Of a stretch of DNA of 64,000 nt, positions 25,885 to 34,658 are shown piece by piece (within the stretch, counting starts at the first letter, position 1; each line of letters starts with the position of its first letter). Location: assembly GCF_004340965.1 (NCBI RefSeq), contig NZ_SLYA01000001.1, positions 186,001 to 250,000 of the forward strand. Reading direction: 5' to 3'. This stretch comes from Sphingomonas sp. PP-CE-1A-559. GTDB lineage: Bacteria > Pseudomonadota > Alphaproteobacteria > Sphingomonadales > Sphingomonadaceae. The position numbers were made by a program, and so were the translations under genes. The notes below the pieces were generated by a model, which saw nothing but the letters and a program-made list of their open reading frames with translations, searched no databases and had not been told where the DNA came from.

Positions 25885-26622
25885 TCAGTCGATGGGCGTT
25901 TCCGCTAGCGCCGTGGCCAGCCAGAGCGGAACGATGGCGTCGCCAAGTGCCTCGACGCGGCGATGCTCTACCATCAGACCGAGTTCGGGATAGGTCACGC
26001 GTGTCCGTCCGCTCGGTTCGGTGAACGGCGCGACGATCAGCCGGCGGTTGACCTTCGAGCGGTGGTGCATCCGCGCGGTGTTCTCTTGGCCGACGTAACA
26101 TCCCTTGGTGAAGCTGACGCCGTTCAACTCACGCGCGTTGCATTCGAGCCATAACGTCTCGCCCGCGCCGAGTTCGCCGACGCCCTCGGTCACGCCAAGC
26201 GACAGGCGGTGGGCATGCCAGCCGATTGCCGGCTCGGCCGGTGGTTCGAGCCAGCGGCGACCAAGGTCCGCAAGCCTGGGATCGGGAACGCCGCGTTCGC
26301 CTTCTGGTGCCCAATGGACTGCAAGCTCGTCGGGAACGAGTGTGATCACGCGGCGCAGGCGGTAGAGCGAGAGGCGCTTCGTCAACGCGTCGGCTTGCGC
26401 AGCCTCGACGTCGATCAGTACGTCGGCGCCGTCGGCCCACAGAATGAAGTCGAACAGCACCTTGCCTTGTGGCGACAGCAATGCCGCCCAGGCGGGTGCG
26501 TCGGGCGTGAGCAGCGCCGTGTCGGCCGTGACCAGCCCCTGCAGGAAGCCGCGTACGTCTTCGCCGGCGACGCGGATCACGCTGCGGTCGGCGAGCATCG
26601 TTCCGGGAAGATCAGTGTCCAT
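25885..26622 (-). CDS. ygfZ: YgfZ/GcvT-like folate-binding protein
   Basis: A 245-residue folate-binding protein that supports repair or assembly of some iron-sulfur enzymes, including MiaB-type tRNA methylthiolation in E. coli. The defining motif KGCYVGQE is present near residue 176, and the N-terminal folate fold (DVRGFLQGLVTAD, LLSPQGKVLFDF) is clear. A GTG at 26631 is in frame, but AGGTGG precedes the ATG at 26622 by 5 bases. It is convergent with the aroE-like gene (5 bases apart) and divergent from pyrC. Confidence 0.9.
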   Translation of the reverse strand: MDTDLPGTMLADRSVIRVAGEDVRGFLQGLVTADTALLTPDAPAWAALLSPQGKVLFDFILWADGADVLIDVEAAQADALTKRLSLYRLRRVITLVPDELAVHWAPEGERGVPDPRLADLGRRWLEPPAEPAIGWHAHRLSLGVTEGVGELGAGETLWLECNARELNGVSFTKGCYVGQENTARMHHRSKVNRRLIVAPFTEPSGRTRVTYPELGLMVEHRRVEALGDAIVPLWLATALAETPID

Positions 26623-26755
26623 CCGTACCACCTAGTGCGTGCGGGGCGAATTCCAACCAAGGTATGATCCCGACCGAAGGCCGCATCCGCCCATGCGACG
26701 AAAACCCGCGTTCGTCCGTCTGGCGTCGGGGCACGTGCGCCGATAGGAAGGCGGC

Positions 26756-27805
26756 ATGACCGACCGCCTCACGATCCGCCGCCCCGATGACTGGCACGTC
26801 CACCTGCGCGATGGCGCGATGCTGGAGGCGGTCGCGGCGCATACCGCGCGGCAGTTCGCGCGGGCGATCATCATGCCGAACCTGACCCCGCCGGTGACCT
26901 CGATCGAGGCCGCGAAGGCGTATCGGGGGCGGATCTTGGCGGCGTTGGCTGGCGGCAAAGATGGGGGCGTCGATTTCACGCCGCTGATGACGTGCTACCT
27001 CACCGACGGCACCGATCCGGCCGAGCTCGAACGTGGCTACGTCGAGGGCGTGTTCACCGCGTGCAAGCTGTACCCCGCGCACGCCACGACCAACTCCGCG
27101 CACGGGGTTACCGACATTCGCGCGCTGACCGGGGTGCTCGAGACGCTGCAGCGGATTGGCATGCCGCTGCTGATCCACGGCGAGGTGACTGACAAGTCGA
27201 TCGACATCTTCGACCGCGAGGCGGTGTTCGTCGAGCGCGTGCTGACGCCGCTGGTGCGCGACTATCCGGGGCTGAAGATCGTGCTGGAGCATATCACGAC
27301 CGCGGAGGCGGCGGCGTTCGTGGCCGAGGCGGATCATCCGATCGCGGCGACGATCACGCCGCAGCATCTGTTGATCAATCGCAACGCGCTGTTCGACGGC
27401 GGGCTTCGTCCCCACGCGTATTGCCTGCCGGTGCTGAAGCGCGAGACGCATCGGTTGGCCGTGCGGCGGGCGGCGGTGTCGGGGTCGCCGCGCTTCTTCC
27501 TTGGGACGGACAGCGCGCCGCATGTCGTCGGGGCAAAGGAATCCGGGTGCGGCTGCGCGGGGATCTTCAACGCACCGTTCGCGCTGGAGGCGTATCTGCG
27601 CGTGTTCGACGAGGAGGGCGCACTCGACAAGTTCGAGGGGTTCGCGTCGGAACATGGCGCGCGATTCTACGGATTGCCGCTGAACGAGGGGACGGTGACC
27701 CTGGTGCGCGGCGACGCCGAGGTGCCGGCTTCGATCGGCGCGGGGGATACGGCGGTCGTGCCGTTCCTGGCCGGAACCAATGTCGGGTGGCGGTTCGAGG
27801 GGTAG
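26756..27805 (+). CDS. pyrC: Dihydroorotase, class II (PyrC)
   Basis: A 349-residue zinc enzyme of pyrimidine synthesis that cyclises carbamoyl-aspartate to dihydroorotate. Metal ligands are seen in WHVHLRDG (two His near 18-20), the carboxylated Lys in CKLYPAHATTNS (near 103), His in LLIHGEV and LEHITT, and the catalytic Asp in GTDSAPH (near 250). Length is typical of the E. coli-type homodimer. It stands alone, divergent from ygfZ, with 133 bp between the starts. Confidence 0.96.
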   Translation: MTDRLTIRRPDDWHVHLRDGAMLEAVAAHTARQFARAIIMPNLTPPVTSIEAAKAYRGRILAALAGGKDGGVDFTPLMTCYLTDGTDPAELERGYVEGVFTACKLYPAHATTNSAHGVTDIRALTGVLETLQRIGMPLLIHGEVTDKSIDIFDREAVFVERVLTPLVRDYPGLKIVLEHITTAEAAAFVAEADHPIAATITPQHLLINRNALFDGGLRPHAYCLPVLKRETHRLAVRRAAVSGSPRFFLGTDSAPHVVGAKESGCGCAGIFNAPFALEAYLRVFDEEGALDKFEGFASEHGARFYGLPLNEGTVTLVRGDAEVPASIGAGDTAVVPFLAGTNVGWRFEG

Positions 27806-27818
27806 AGCGCGCCTAGAT

Positions 27819-27904
27819 CCGTCATCTTGGGCTCGACCCAGGATCCAGAGCCATGAGTACAGGTTGATTTGGCTCTGGATCCTGACTTTCGTCAGGATGA
27901 CGGA
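27819..27904. repeat. Palindromic intergenic repeat, family F
   Basis: CCGTCATCTTGGGC...CCCAGGATCCAGAGCCA pairs with TGGCTCTGGATCCTGAC...GTCAGGATGACGG around a ~15-base loop, a nested hairpin of about 86 bp. It lies between the convergent pyrC and the next gene and may end both transcripts. Confidence 0.8.
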
Positions 27905-27914
27905 CGGTTGAGAT

Positions 27915-28262
27915 TTATGGTCGTGGGTCTGCCGTGAGCCGATCGAGCCACAGCCGCGCTTCCTTCTGCTCGCCGACTGCGCTGGCGCTGACCGGGCCTC
28001 GCGCGGCGAAGAAGTCGCGGTGGAGTGCGAAGGGTTCGAGCATCAAGCGTTCGCGCATCGAATCGATATCGGTGCCCATCTCGGTGAGGGTGTCGATCGT
28101 TGGGGCGATTGCGGCGCGGACGCGGCGATCCGGGGTGCGGTCGAACAGGCCCAGCGAACCGGCGGCGGTCTTCTCGAGCGCTGCGAGGAGGGTATCGCGG
28201 TAGTCGGTTTCGAGGTCTTCGCGCTGGGCGTCTAGACGGGCGAGGCGGTCGGGTTTTGCCAT
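27915..28262 (-). CDS. Conserved hypothetical protein, 115 residues
   Basis: A soluble, charged helical protein (MAKPDRLARLDAQREDLETD, then YRDTLLAALEKTAAGSLGLF and IDTLTEMGTDIDSMRERL). I do not recognise a family. The ATG at 28262, codon use and its preservation between two real genes support it as coding. The 182 bp upstream of it contain small hairpins (GTGGGCAAAGCCCAC; ACGGGGCCTTGCCCCG) and no gene. Confidence 0.65.
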   Translation of the reverse strand: MAKPDRLARLDAQREDLETDYRDTLLAALEKTAAGSLGLFDRTPDRRVRAAIAPTIDTLTEMGTDIDSMRERLMLEPFALHRDFFAARGPVSASAVGEQKEARLWLDRLTADPRP

Positions 28263-28444
28263 TTGCCGGGGGTAGCGTGCCTGGTGGGGGCGTCAACTTT
28301 TGGGCTTGGCTTTGGCGTTGTGCCACGAGCGATGTCGTTGTTTGGGCGCGCGCCGTGGGCAAAGCCCACGTCGTCGGACGGGGCCTTGCCCCGCCGGCCG
28401 GGCTTGTCGGAGTCAGCCGGGCGTGACCGGCTGCCCGACTGCGC

Positions 28445-29230
28445 CTAAAACGGCAGCCACCTGCTCTTGTGCGTGATGTTCATATACCCGACGTTGACGC
28501 CCGCGCGCCAGCCGACGCCGAGGCGGATCGGGATCAAGACGACGTTGCCGCGCCTCAAGTACGTCGCGGCGAAACCACCGACTAGGTACAGGCGGCCTTC
28601 GACTGCTGGGAAGCGTTTGTAGAGTTCTTCGGTGTCGTAGAGGTTGTAGACCAGCACGAAGACCTTGTTCGCGTCGCCGCCGACGTCGAAGCCGACCGAA
28701 GGACCGGTCCAGTAGACCGGCTGCTGCCCCTCGACCTTGTGGCTCATGATCCCCGAACCATAGCGGACGCCGAGGATGAACGCGCCCGACGCCTCTCGTC
28801 CGGCGATGTACGCGTTGGGCCGGCCCTGGTCCTTGAGGATCTTTTCGAGGAGGCCGCCCAGCCCGGCGGCGCCCTTGCCGAACACGCCTTCGCCTGCCGC
28901 GAGCAGATCGTCGCGTTCATAGGTGTCGGCAGCCTGCATCGTCGCCTCGGCGCGCGTCTCCGGGGGGCGTGTGGTGGCCGTCGTGACGGGCGGCGCGGAG
29001 TCCTGGACCGGGGTCTCCGGATACGCGGGGTCAGGCGCGGCCGGGCGCGACGGCTGCGTGGTCGCCTGCGAACGCGAGGGGGGCTGATAGGCGCGCGGCG
29101 CGAGATCGCCGTCAATCGCCTGGTTGGGATCGATCGTGCGGACCTGCGCGGACGCGCTCGCCGCGCCACCCACGGCACTCCCGCAAACGGCCGTCGCAAT
29201 GGCACCAAGGCCAAGCCAGAAGCTACGCAT
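28445..29230 (-). CDS. DUF1134 periplasmic protein (EipA family)
   Basis: A 261-residue exported protein: signal peptide MRSFWLGLGAIATAVCGSA..., a ~90-residue Pro/Thr/Ala-rich linker, then the DUF1134 domain (YERDDLLAAGEGVFGKGAAG, VGFDVGGDANKVFVLVYNL, GGFAATYLRRG, RLGVGWRAGVNVGYM). In Brucella the homologue EipA is a periplasmic beta-barrel-like protein needed for envelope integrity. The start at 29230 gives the signal peptide; the upstream in-frame extension is rejected. Confidence 0.85.
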   Translation of the reverse strand: MRSFWLGLGAIATAVCGSAVGGAASASAQVRTIDPNQAIDGDLAPRAYQPPSRSQATTQPSRPAAPDPAYPETPVQDSAPPVTTATTRPPETRAEATMQAADTYERDDLLAAGEGVFGKGAAGLGGLLEKILKDQGRPNAYIAGREASGAFILGVRYGSGIMSHKVEGQQPVYWTGPSVGFDVGGDANKVFVLVYNLYDTEELYKRFPAVEGRLYLVGGFAATYLRRGNVVLIPIRLGVGWRAGVNVGYMNITHKSRWLPF

Positions 29231-29515
29231 GTCGATCCCCAAACCCATCGCAAACACAGAAGGCGCCCCGAAGCAGGGCCGTCAACCGCCGCGCCACGGG
29301 TTAACCCCTAAGCGACGAGTTAACCAGCGCAGGGCTTGCCGTGCAATGAACGATGGGCGCGAGCCTGTCGAATTCGAGCTAATTCGAGTGAATGGTCGGG
29401 TAGGCCGGACGAATGAGCTGCCTGAATCCAGAGAATGACGAATAACGCGCTGGACGCCATTACAGGCGTTGCCCCTTCCGCCCACCCTCGCTATAGCCCC
29501 GCATCTGCTGCAGCC

Positions 29516-29608
29516 GGAGACGTGGGTGAGTGGCTGAAACCAGCGGTTTGCTAAACCGCCGTACCGGGTTTACTGGTACCGAGGGTTCGAATCCCTCCGT
29601 CTCCGCCA
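29516..29608 (+). tRNA. tRNA-Ser (anticodon GCT), CCA encoded
   Basis: The acceptor stem GGAGACG pairs with CGTCTCC, followed by G and an encoded CCA. The anticodon loop reads TTTGCTAA, giving GCT (reads AGC and AGT). The long variable arm TACCGGGTTTACTGGTA and the T loop GGTTCGAATCC identify a class II serine tRNA. The 3' end is the attachment site of the downstream island, which leaves the tRNA intact. Confidence 0.97.
29594..29608 (+). other. attL, 15-bp tRNA-Ser 3' end
   Basis: CCTCCGTCTCCGCCA at the tRNA 3' end is repeated exactly at 44457-44471, beside the integrase gene. Sequences outside this block differ on both sides. Confidence 0.85.
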
Positions 29609-29871
29609 GTGGCTGTCGCAAGTGACTGAAAACGCTCCACTTTATTTGAGCTTATGCGGTCTAGCCAACATTCTAACCAACATCGCGAATTGGTCGGTTG
29701 AACGTGAATTTGATTGTCACTTGTGTACAATAAGAACAAAAGAGAAACGCATCGTGCGTCCGATCTAGAGCGATCCGAACTTTCAGTTCGGCATTGCGGA
29801 CCAAAGTAGCGGTGTCTACGATTCTTATTCTAGTCGATCCGCGTACTAACTAAACGTAGTGAAGGTTCCTA

Positions 29872-31077
29872 ATGCGTGAAATGATATCTCTTTTCAGCGG
29901 GTTAGGGGGGCTGGATGTCGGGCTTGAAGAGGCCGGATGGCGTTGCTTGCATGCTAGCGACATCGATCCGCGTGCGGTTGAGAGTCTGAAGGCGAACCAA
30001 GGCTTCAAACTCTCGGAAGGTGTCAAGTTTCTGGAGCACGCACAGGTCGAGCAGGCTGACGTTTGTGCGCTTAACGGTAAAGCGTTACTCGACCAGCTCG
30101 GGCGTCGGAGAGGTGATGTCGAGCTCCTTGCTGGGGGGCCCCCGTGCCAATCTTGGAGTAGCGCGGGACATCAACTCGGGTTCAGCGACCCTCGTGGTAT
30201 GCTCATCAACGAGTACCTGCGGCTCGCAGGGGAGCTTGATTGCCGTTACATACTTTTCGAGAACGTCCGAGGCTTGGTAACTGCGAGGGGGGCAGATGGT
30301 GTGCCGGGGTCGGCGTTAGCCCATCTGCGTGACCGCCTATTAGACCTTGGGTATCATACGAGCGTTGAACTACTCAATGCTGCCGATTTTGGGGTGCCAC
30401 AGCGGCGAGTTCGTATCGTTGTCCTTGGCTATCGAGATGGCGATGCGCCGATACGTCCAGCGCCTACACATTCCAAGGAACGCGCACTTGGAACACGCAG
30501 CTGGCAAACGATGGACGAAGCATTGTGCAAGCTTGCCGCTTGCCGCGATGATGAGGTGATACGTCCAAGTGGTAAGCTTGCCGCCGAGCTAGCGTCCATT
30601 CAGCCTGGTTCAGGCGTGAAGAGTCCGGGTAAGAAGGAGTCAACCCGGCCCGGCGGACATTGGGGGTATAAGCAAGGCGCGTTTGTTGCCGACCTGGCAC
30701 GTCCGGCGAGGACTGTAACAGCGAATGCCCAGCAGGACTGGATACGTGATCCAAAACTAGGACTACGACGTCTGACCCCGAGAGAATGCGCTACCTTGCA
30801 GACGTTTCCCGACGGTTGGATTGTTAAGGGTAATCGCGCGGACAGTTATCGCTTGGTTGGCAATGCCGTACCGCCACGCCTCGCTCGAGCAGTGGGTGAA
30901 GCCCTTCTGCTGGGTACCTGCCAGCAATCAGTCGCTGAAGAGCTGTGCGCCAAGACATTAGCCCCCCTGCCAGACAAGTTGCGCCAAGCTATCGAATATA
31001 CGATGAGGGAAGAGCGTCGTAACGGCGCTTCTCGAAAGGCAGCTCCGGTTCGCCGCGTCCAGCGTGTGACTGCATGA
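29872..31077 (+). CDS. DNA (cytosine-5) methyltransferase of a type II R-M system
   Basis: A 401-residue C5 methyltransferase that would protect host DNA from the adjacent nuclease. Family motifs in order: I (ISLFSGLGGLDVG, residue ~4), IV with catalytic Cys (GGPPCQSWSSAG, ~89), VI (ILFENVRGL, ~126), VIII (VPQRRVRIVVLG, ~176), and IX/X (RLTPRECATLQTFPDGW, LVGNAVPPRLARAV). A ~90-residue variable region between VIII and IX contains the target-recognition part. AAGG precedes the ATG at 29872. Its stop overlaps the nuclease start by 4 bases (ATGA). Recognition sequence unknown. Confidence 0.92.
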   Translation: MREMISLFSGLGGLDVGLEEAGWRCLHASDIDPRAVESLKANQGFKLSEGVKFLEHAQVEQADVCALNGKALLDQLGRRRGDVELLAGGPPCQSWSSAGHQLGFSDPRGMLINEYLRLAGELDCRYILFENVRGLVTARGADGVPGSALAHLRDRLLDLGYHTSVELLNAADFGVPQRRVRIVVLGYRDGDAPIRPAPTHSKERALGTRSWQTMDEALCKLAACRDDEVIRPSGKLAAELASIQPGSGVKSPGKKESTRPGGHWGYKQGAFVADLARPARTVTANAQQDWIRDPKLGLRRLTPRECATLQTFPDGWIVKGNRADSYRLVGNAVPPRLARAVGEALLLGTCQQSVAEELCAKTLAPLPDKLRQAIEYTMREERRNGASRKAAPVRRVQRVTA

Positions 31078-31991
31078 ACGCCATTGATCCAGAAGTCGCG
31101 GCGTACCATCTGCAGCAATCTAAGCGGGCTACGGAAATATACGTATCTGGTATGGCGCCAGAGCCACTTGCTCTCGAATGGCGGCAGGTAACGCGGACTG
31201 TCCGGAAGGCAATATTACGGACTATTATTGATACTAATGGGCTGCGAGACGTTTACGGAACTCTGACACAAACCGGTAAACATATCTTAGTTCTGCGGCA
31301 TCTGTTCGCGCCGCCGATCAGTCAAGATCAGCTAAAGCTAGTCGCGCCACTTTACCCTAAGGGTGCTGAGAAACAAGGCAGTCGGTTGTCACAAGCGGCG
31401 GCGCAGCAGTTTGCTGAACAGTTTTCAAATAGGCGGGATAAGTTTCTAACACCTTGGCTGAACTCGAACGCCATGCCAACGCGCCAACAAGTCAAGCGTC
31501 TACTCGATACGGTAACGCCGATGATTAGTTCGCAGATTTTTAATACGGTTCGTCGCAACCGGTTATCTGACGAACAAGAATTGGCGGTAGAGCAAGTATT
31601 ACAAGCTTCCGGCTGGGGTAGGGTAATGTCTACCACTCTCGAGTCTCCAAGTGACGTACCAGCAAAATCTTACATGCGTAAGACGAGGTGTAGATCAAGC
31701 AAGACCGCGACAAAAGAGGTCGATATTGCTTGCGGTGTAGACTCTAAGCTTATTCTTGCCATGGAATGCAAGGTATCTAACGACGCTACTAATTCGGTGA
31801 AACGAGTTAACGATGTCATGGACAAGGTTAAGTCGTGGAATGACACCTGGGCATCGTTCATACAGACAGCCGCCCTGTTTCAAGGGGTCGTCTTGTATAA
31901 GGACGTCGCGAGGATGTTATCCAGCGAAGTAGAGGTGTTTTGGTCTCACGACCTCGATCGTTTCGTGAAGTGGCTCGAGGATGCGAGCTAG
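31074..31991 (+). CDS. Restriction endonuclease, XamI-like
   Basis: A 305-residue nuclease. The C-terminal half carries a PD-(D/E)xK-type core, KEVDIACGV then AMECKVSNDATNSVKRVNDV, and ends FWSHDLDRFVKWL. ECKVSN-x-x-TNSVKR and FW-HDL are, as I recall, features of the XamI restriction endonuclease family (XamI is a SalI isoschizomer, GTCGAC). It is translationally coupled to the C5 methyltransferase by an ATGA overlap. Family placement is from remembered motifs; the cut site may differ from XamI. Confidence 0.75.
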   Translation: MNAIDPEVAAYHLQQSKRATEIYVSGMAPEPLALEWRQVTRTVRKAILRTIIDTNGLRDVYGTLTQTGKHILVLRHLFAPPISQDQLKLVAPLYPKGAEKQGSRLSQAAAQQFAEQFSNRRDKFLTPWLNSNAMPTRQQVKRLLDTVTPMISSQIFNTVRRNRLSDEQELAVEQVLQASGWGRVMSTTLESPSDVPAKSYMRKTRCRSSKTATKEVDIACGVDSKLILAMECKVSNDATNSVKRVNDVMDKVKSWNDTWASFIQTAALFQGVVLYKDVARMLSSEVEVFWSHDLDRFVKWLEDAS

Positions 31992-32130
31992 CTTAGGATA
32001 GCAGTTTTACGAACATAGCCGCCCTCGGACGAGCGCTATGTCCGCGTCCACACCGAGCTTGCTGACACTCCATCACTGTGGAATGCTGTGACTGCAACCC
32101 GGCGCACCGCCCGGGTAAGGGCGAGAAACT

Positions 32131-32400
32131 ATGCCAGCTTGCAGGACGCAGCTACATTTCAGCGCGAAGGGTTCGTTAGCCGAGCGAGAGGATTGGTGGT
32201 GGCTTTGCTACGATCCGGAATCGGCGGAGTTCTATGTCGAGCACGAGTGGGATCATATGGACCCATACCGTTTAGGAGAGGCTAGCAATAAGGGCACGAG
32301 TCGAATGTCGGTCGAGCAGTGGCAACGTGGTGGAGGCCCTGGTCTGACTGAATACGATACGGCGCGAGAGAAGCTGCTAGAAGAGTGTAGGAAGCAGTAG
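32131..32400 (+). CDS. Small acidic Trp-rich protein, unknown
   Basis: An 89-residue protein with a distinctive block REDWWWLCYDPESAEFYVE then HEWDHMDPY, and TSRMSVEQWQ. I recall similar short proteins in phages and islands but no function. No ribosome site is clear for the ATG at 32131. It lies 139 bases after the nuclease and 81 before the membrane protein gene, same strand, so it could belong with either. Confidence 0.55.
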   Translation: MPACRTQLHFSAKGSLAEREDWWWLCYDPESAEFYVEHEWDHMDPYRLGEASNKGTSRMSVEQWQRGGGPGLTEYDTAREKLLEECRKQ

Positions 32401-32481
32401 CCACCCAGTTTAGGCAAAGCCGCCGATGCCCTACGTCCGGTATCAGCGAAGAAGCAAAGAAGCTTAGCGGAGTGGCGATTG

Positions 32482-33531
32482 ATGGCTCGAAGACCAAGGG
32501 TGCCGGGTATGCAGCCGGTGCCGATCCATAACGAGGATGAGGCCTGGGCGCTATTAGAGGACCTGCACAGTCGAGATTTCTCGGACGACAGCAGGTTGCC
32601 CGTCATCACGCAATGGCCTCGCTTCCACTTCAAGTTTTGGATAGCAGGTAGTCAGTTAGTTTTGACTCAACCTGTGATGCAGGCGATGGTAGATTACCAG
32701 ACAAGCGTGAACCGCGCGTTCATGCTATTGCTGGAAAATACTCCGGTTCTGACCGGGCTCTCGGAGGAGGAGAGGAAAGAATTTGAGGTCGTGTTCGCTG
32801 TTAAGCGCGGAAGTACTGACCTTAGTTTTAATGCGCAGGAGTTAATCGAAAAGTTTATGGAGAAAGCTGTCGGCAAGCTTAGTGGCAAGCAGATTACCGT
32901 GATGGTAATCGCCTTTGCTGTTTTGTTTGCGGGCTATTCGGGATGGAACACCTACCTCGAGCACCAAAACGAAGTAGCTAAGGCTGAGACAGCTAGCCAA
33001 TCCATGAAGGATGTACTTGCCGCGCAGAAGTTTGCTGACGAAACTGACCTAAAGAGAATGCGGATACTAGCTGATGCGTTGACCGCGGCTCACGGTAGCC
33101 ATGCTCTGATAGAGGCCAGCGATGAGGGTAAAAAGGGTATCGTTAGGGCCGCAGCTAAGGTCCAAAATACCGAGATCGGCGGCAAGATGTTACCGCCTGA
33201 GGTTGCCCGTAGAATGGCACGGGCGGCACCGAGCGCGCCGGTAAAGAAGATGGTTGTCGCTGAGTATGACGTTCTTCGCGTCGATACCGATGTTCCAGAC
33301 GGCTTTCGAGTGCGCCTGAAGAACACTAAGACCAATCAACTCGTATTCGCTTCACTCCGTGACGCCTTGGTATCCGAAGAGGATAGGGCTTTGATTCGTC
33401 GAGGAGAGTGGGAGAAGAAGCCAATCATTGCTAAGGTTCAAGAAACTTGGAGGCGTGGAAATTTGGCATCCGCTCGAGTAGAGCAGGTGATTGACGTTGT
33501 TGATAACGTAAGGGTTGCAAGCAAGCATTAG
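32482..33531 (+). CDS. Single-pass membrane protein, unknown
   Basis: A 349-residue protein. Residues ~1-145 are soluble (HNEDEAWALLEDLHSRDF; FHFKFWIAGSQLVLTQPVMQ), one transmembrane helix follows (about 145-165, VMVIAFAVLFAGYSGW), and then a charged helical region and a C-terminal beta-rich domain (EYDVLRVDTDVPDGFRVRL; RNTKTNQLVFASL-like). The layout, a sensor-like domain on each side of one helix, recalls defence or stress membrane proteins, but I recognise no family. The start is the ATG at 32482, one codon after an in-frame TTG. Confidence 0.75.
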   Translation: MARRPRVPGMQPVPIHNEDEAWALLEDLHSRDFSDDSRLPVITQWPRFHFKFWIAGSQLVLTQPVMQAMVDYQTSVNRAFMLLLENTPVLTGLSEEERKEFEVVFAVKRGSTDLSFNAQELIEKFMEKAVGKLSGKQITVMVIAFAVLFAGYSGWNTYLEHQNEVAKAETASQSMKDVLAAQKFADETDLKRMRILADALTAAHGSHALIEASDEGKKGIVRAAAKVQNTEIGGKMLPPEVARRMARAAPSAPVKKMVVAEYDVLRVDTDVPDGFRVRLKNTKTNQLVFASLRDALVSEEDRALIRRGEWEKKPIIAKVQETWRRGNLASARVEQVIDVVDNVRVASKH

Positions 33532-33656
33532 TATCTAATTAATCGCCAACAATTCGTATCGAGATTAGATTGTCGGCTTGATTATTATTAGCAGAACTTA
33601 ACTGATGACGATATCATACTTGTCGTAGACCAAGTGTCTCGGCGTACTGTTGGGGA

Positions 33657-34259
33657 TCAATCGGCAGCTTCTTTAAGCTCTAGGAGTGTTCGGCCCTCAA
33701 ATTTCCAGTACTGTGGCCCTCGGATCGACTTCCAATGGTACCCTGCTTCGCGCGCCACAGCTAGAGCGGAGCCGGACAATGAACAAATCTCGCCCCTAAA
33801 GAGAACGTCGCGCGACGTTACTACCTGACAAGTAACGTCGTCGTTGAATACGGACTGAAGTACCGAACCTTCCGGTATCGGTAGCCCATTGAAGCTGAAA
33901 TTGATATCGCGTCGGCGTTCTCGATCCAGAGCGTCCAGCTCTTCCTTTGAATCGGCTATATCGAACTGTGGTGTGACATTCGTCGCGTGAGCCATCTTGA
34001 GAATCGCTAGAGGTTTGTCTGGAGATAACCTGAAGAATTCTCGCCTTGGATTAACTCGTCGATCATCAAATGCTTCGTGAAGTGCTTTCTCCCAACCTAT
34101 AGCATCTTCCACTTCTGCGGCATAAAATACCTCAAAAGGCAAAGGAACTCCGGACGCCGAACTTAAACTTCTGACACGCTCTTCTATAGCTCCTTCAGTG
34201 CGTCCAATTTTTATTAAGTCTGGCATGACCGGATTAGTTACTATGTAAACAATGCCCAT
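33657..34259 (-). CDS. GIY-YIG nuclease-like protein (T5orf172/MUG113 type)
   Basis: A 200-residue protein. The N-terminal ~95 residues are a GIY-YIG-like domain: GIVYIVTN, LIKIGRT with Arg in EERVRSL, and the Glu/His helix WEKALHEAF followed by NPRREFFRL, as in the T5orf172 family. A ~100-residue C-terminal region (FNGLPIPEGSVLQSVF, CQVVTSRDVLFRGE, GPQYWKFEGRTL) is a modified-lectin-like or DNA-binding DUF4357-like module. The ATG at 34259 is chosen; a GTG at 34280 is the alternative. It is encoded on the opposite strand to its neighbours. Confidence 0.75.
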   Translation of the reverse strand: MGIVYIVTNPVMPDLIKIGRTEGAIEERVRSLSSASGVPLPFEVFYAAEVEDAIGWEKALHEAFDDRRVNPRREFFRLSPDKPLAILKMAHATNVTPQFDIADSKEELDALDRERRRDINFSFNGLPIPEGSVLQSVFNDDVTCQVVTSRDVLFRGEICSLSGSALAVAREAGYHWKSIRGPQYWKFEGRTLLELKEAAD

Positions 34260-34658
34260 GCTACGTTCGAACCTTTTCACGATACGACTAGGGTGTCAGC
34301 GATTCACCTGTTGCTGTCAGTTTAAGTTGCTTAATCGATCGTCGATGACGCGGTTGTGAGTGCGGGTACTCGGTCATGTCAGTCTTGCCATGCTCTACGG
34401 GAGCAAAAGTGGCCGGACAAGGCACGGTGTTGTCGAAGCCTAAATGCACATGCCTTAAGCGCGCGATGCCGATCTACCCTCATGCCAATGCTATTGACAG
34501 GTAACTCAACTTCTGACGTTTAAAAGTGACGCATTTCAGACTTGCCGAGAGGGCGTGTAGGAGGTGGCTCGGAAATGCGCCCCTCCCCGTTAAAGGCTCG
34601 GCTCCGTCCCCGTTATGCGCGGCGCGGCGCGGCGCTGCGCCACGGGGCCGGGGTTCGA
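34260..34658. other. Gene-free stretch
   Basis: Non-coding by my reading. The right part (34600-34650) turns GC-rich (GCGGCGCGGCGCGGCGCTGC) and contrasts with the AT-rich left part, as if an old insertion boundary lies here. No gene or RNA recognised. Confidence 0.5.
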
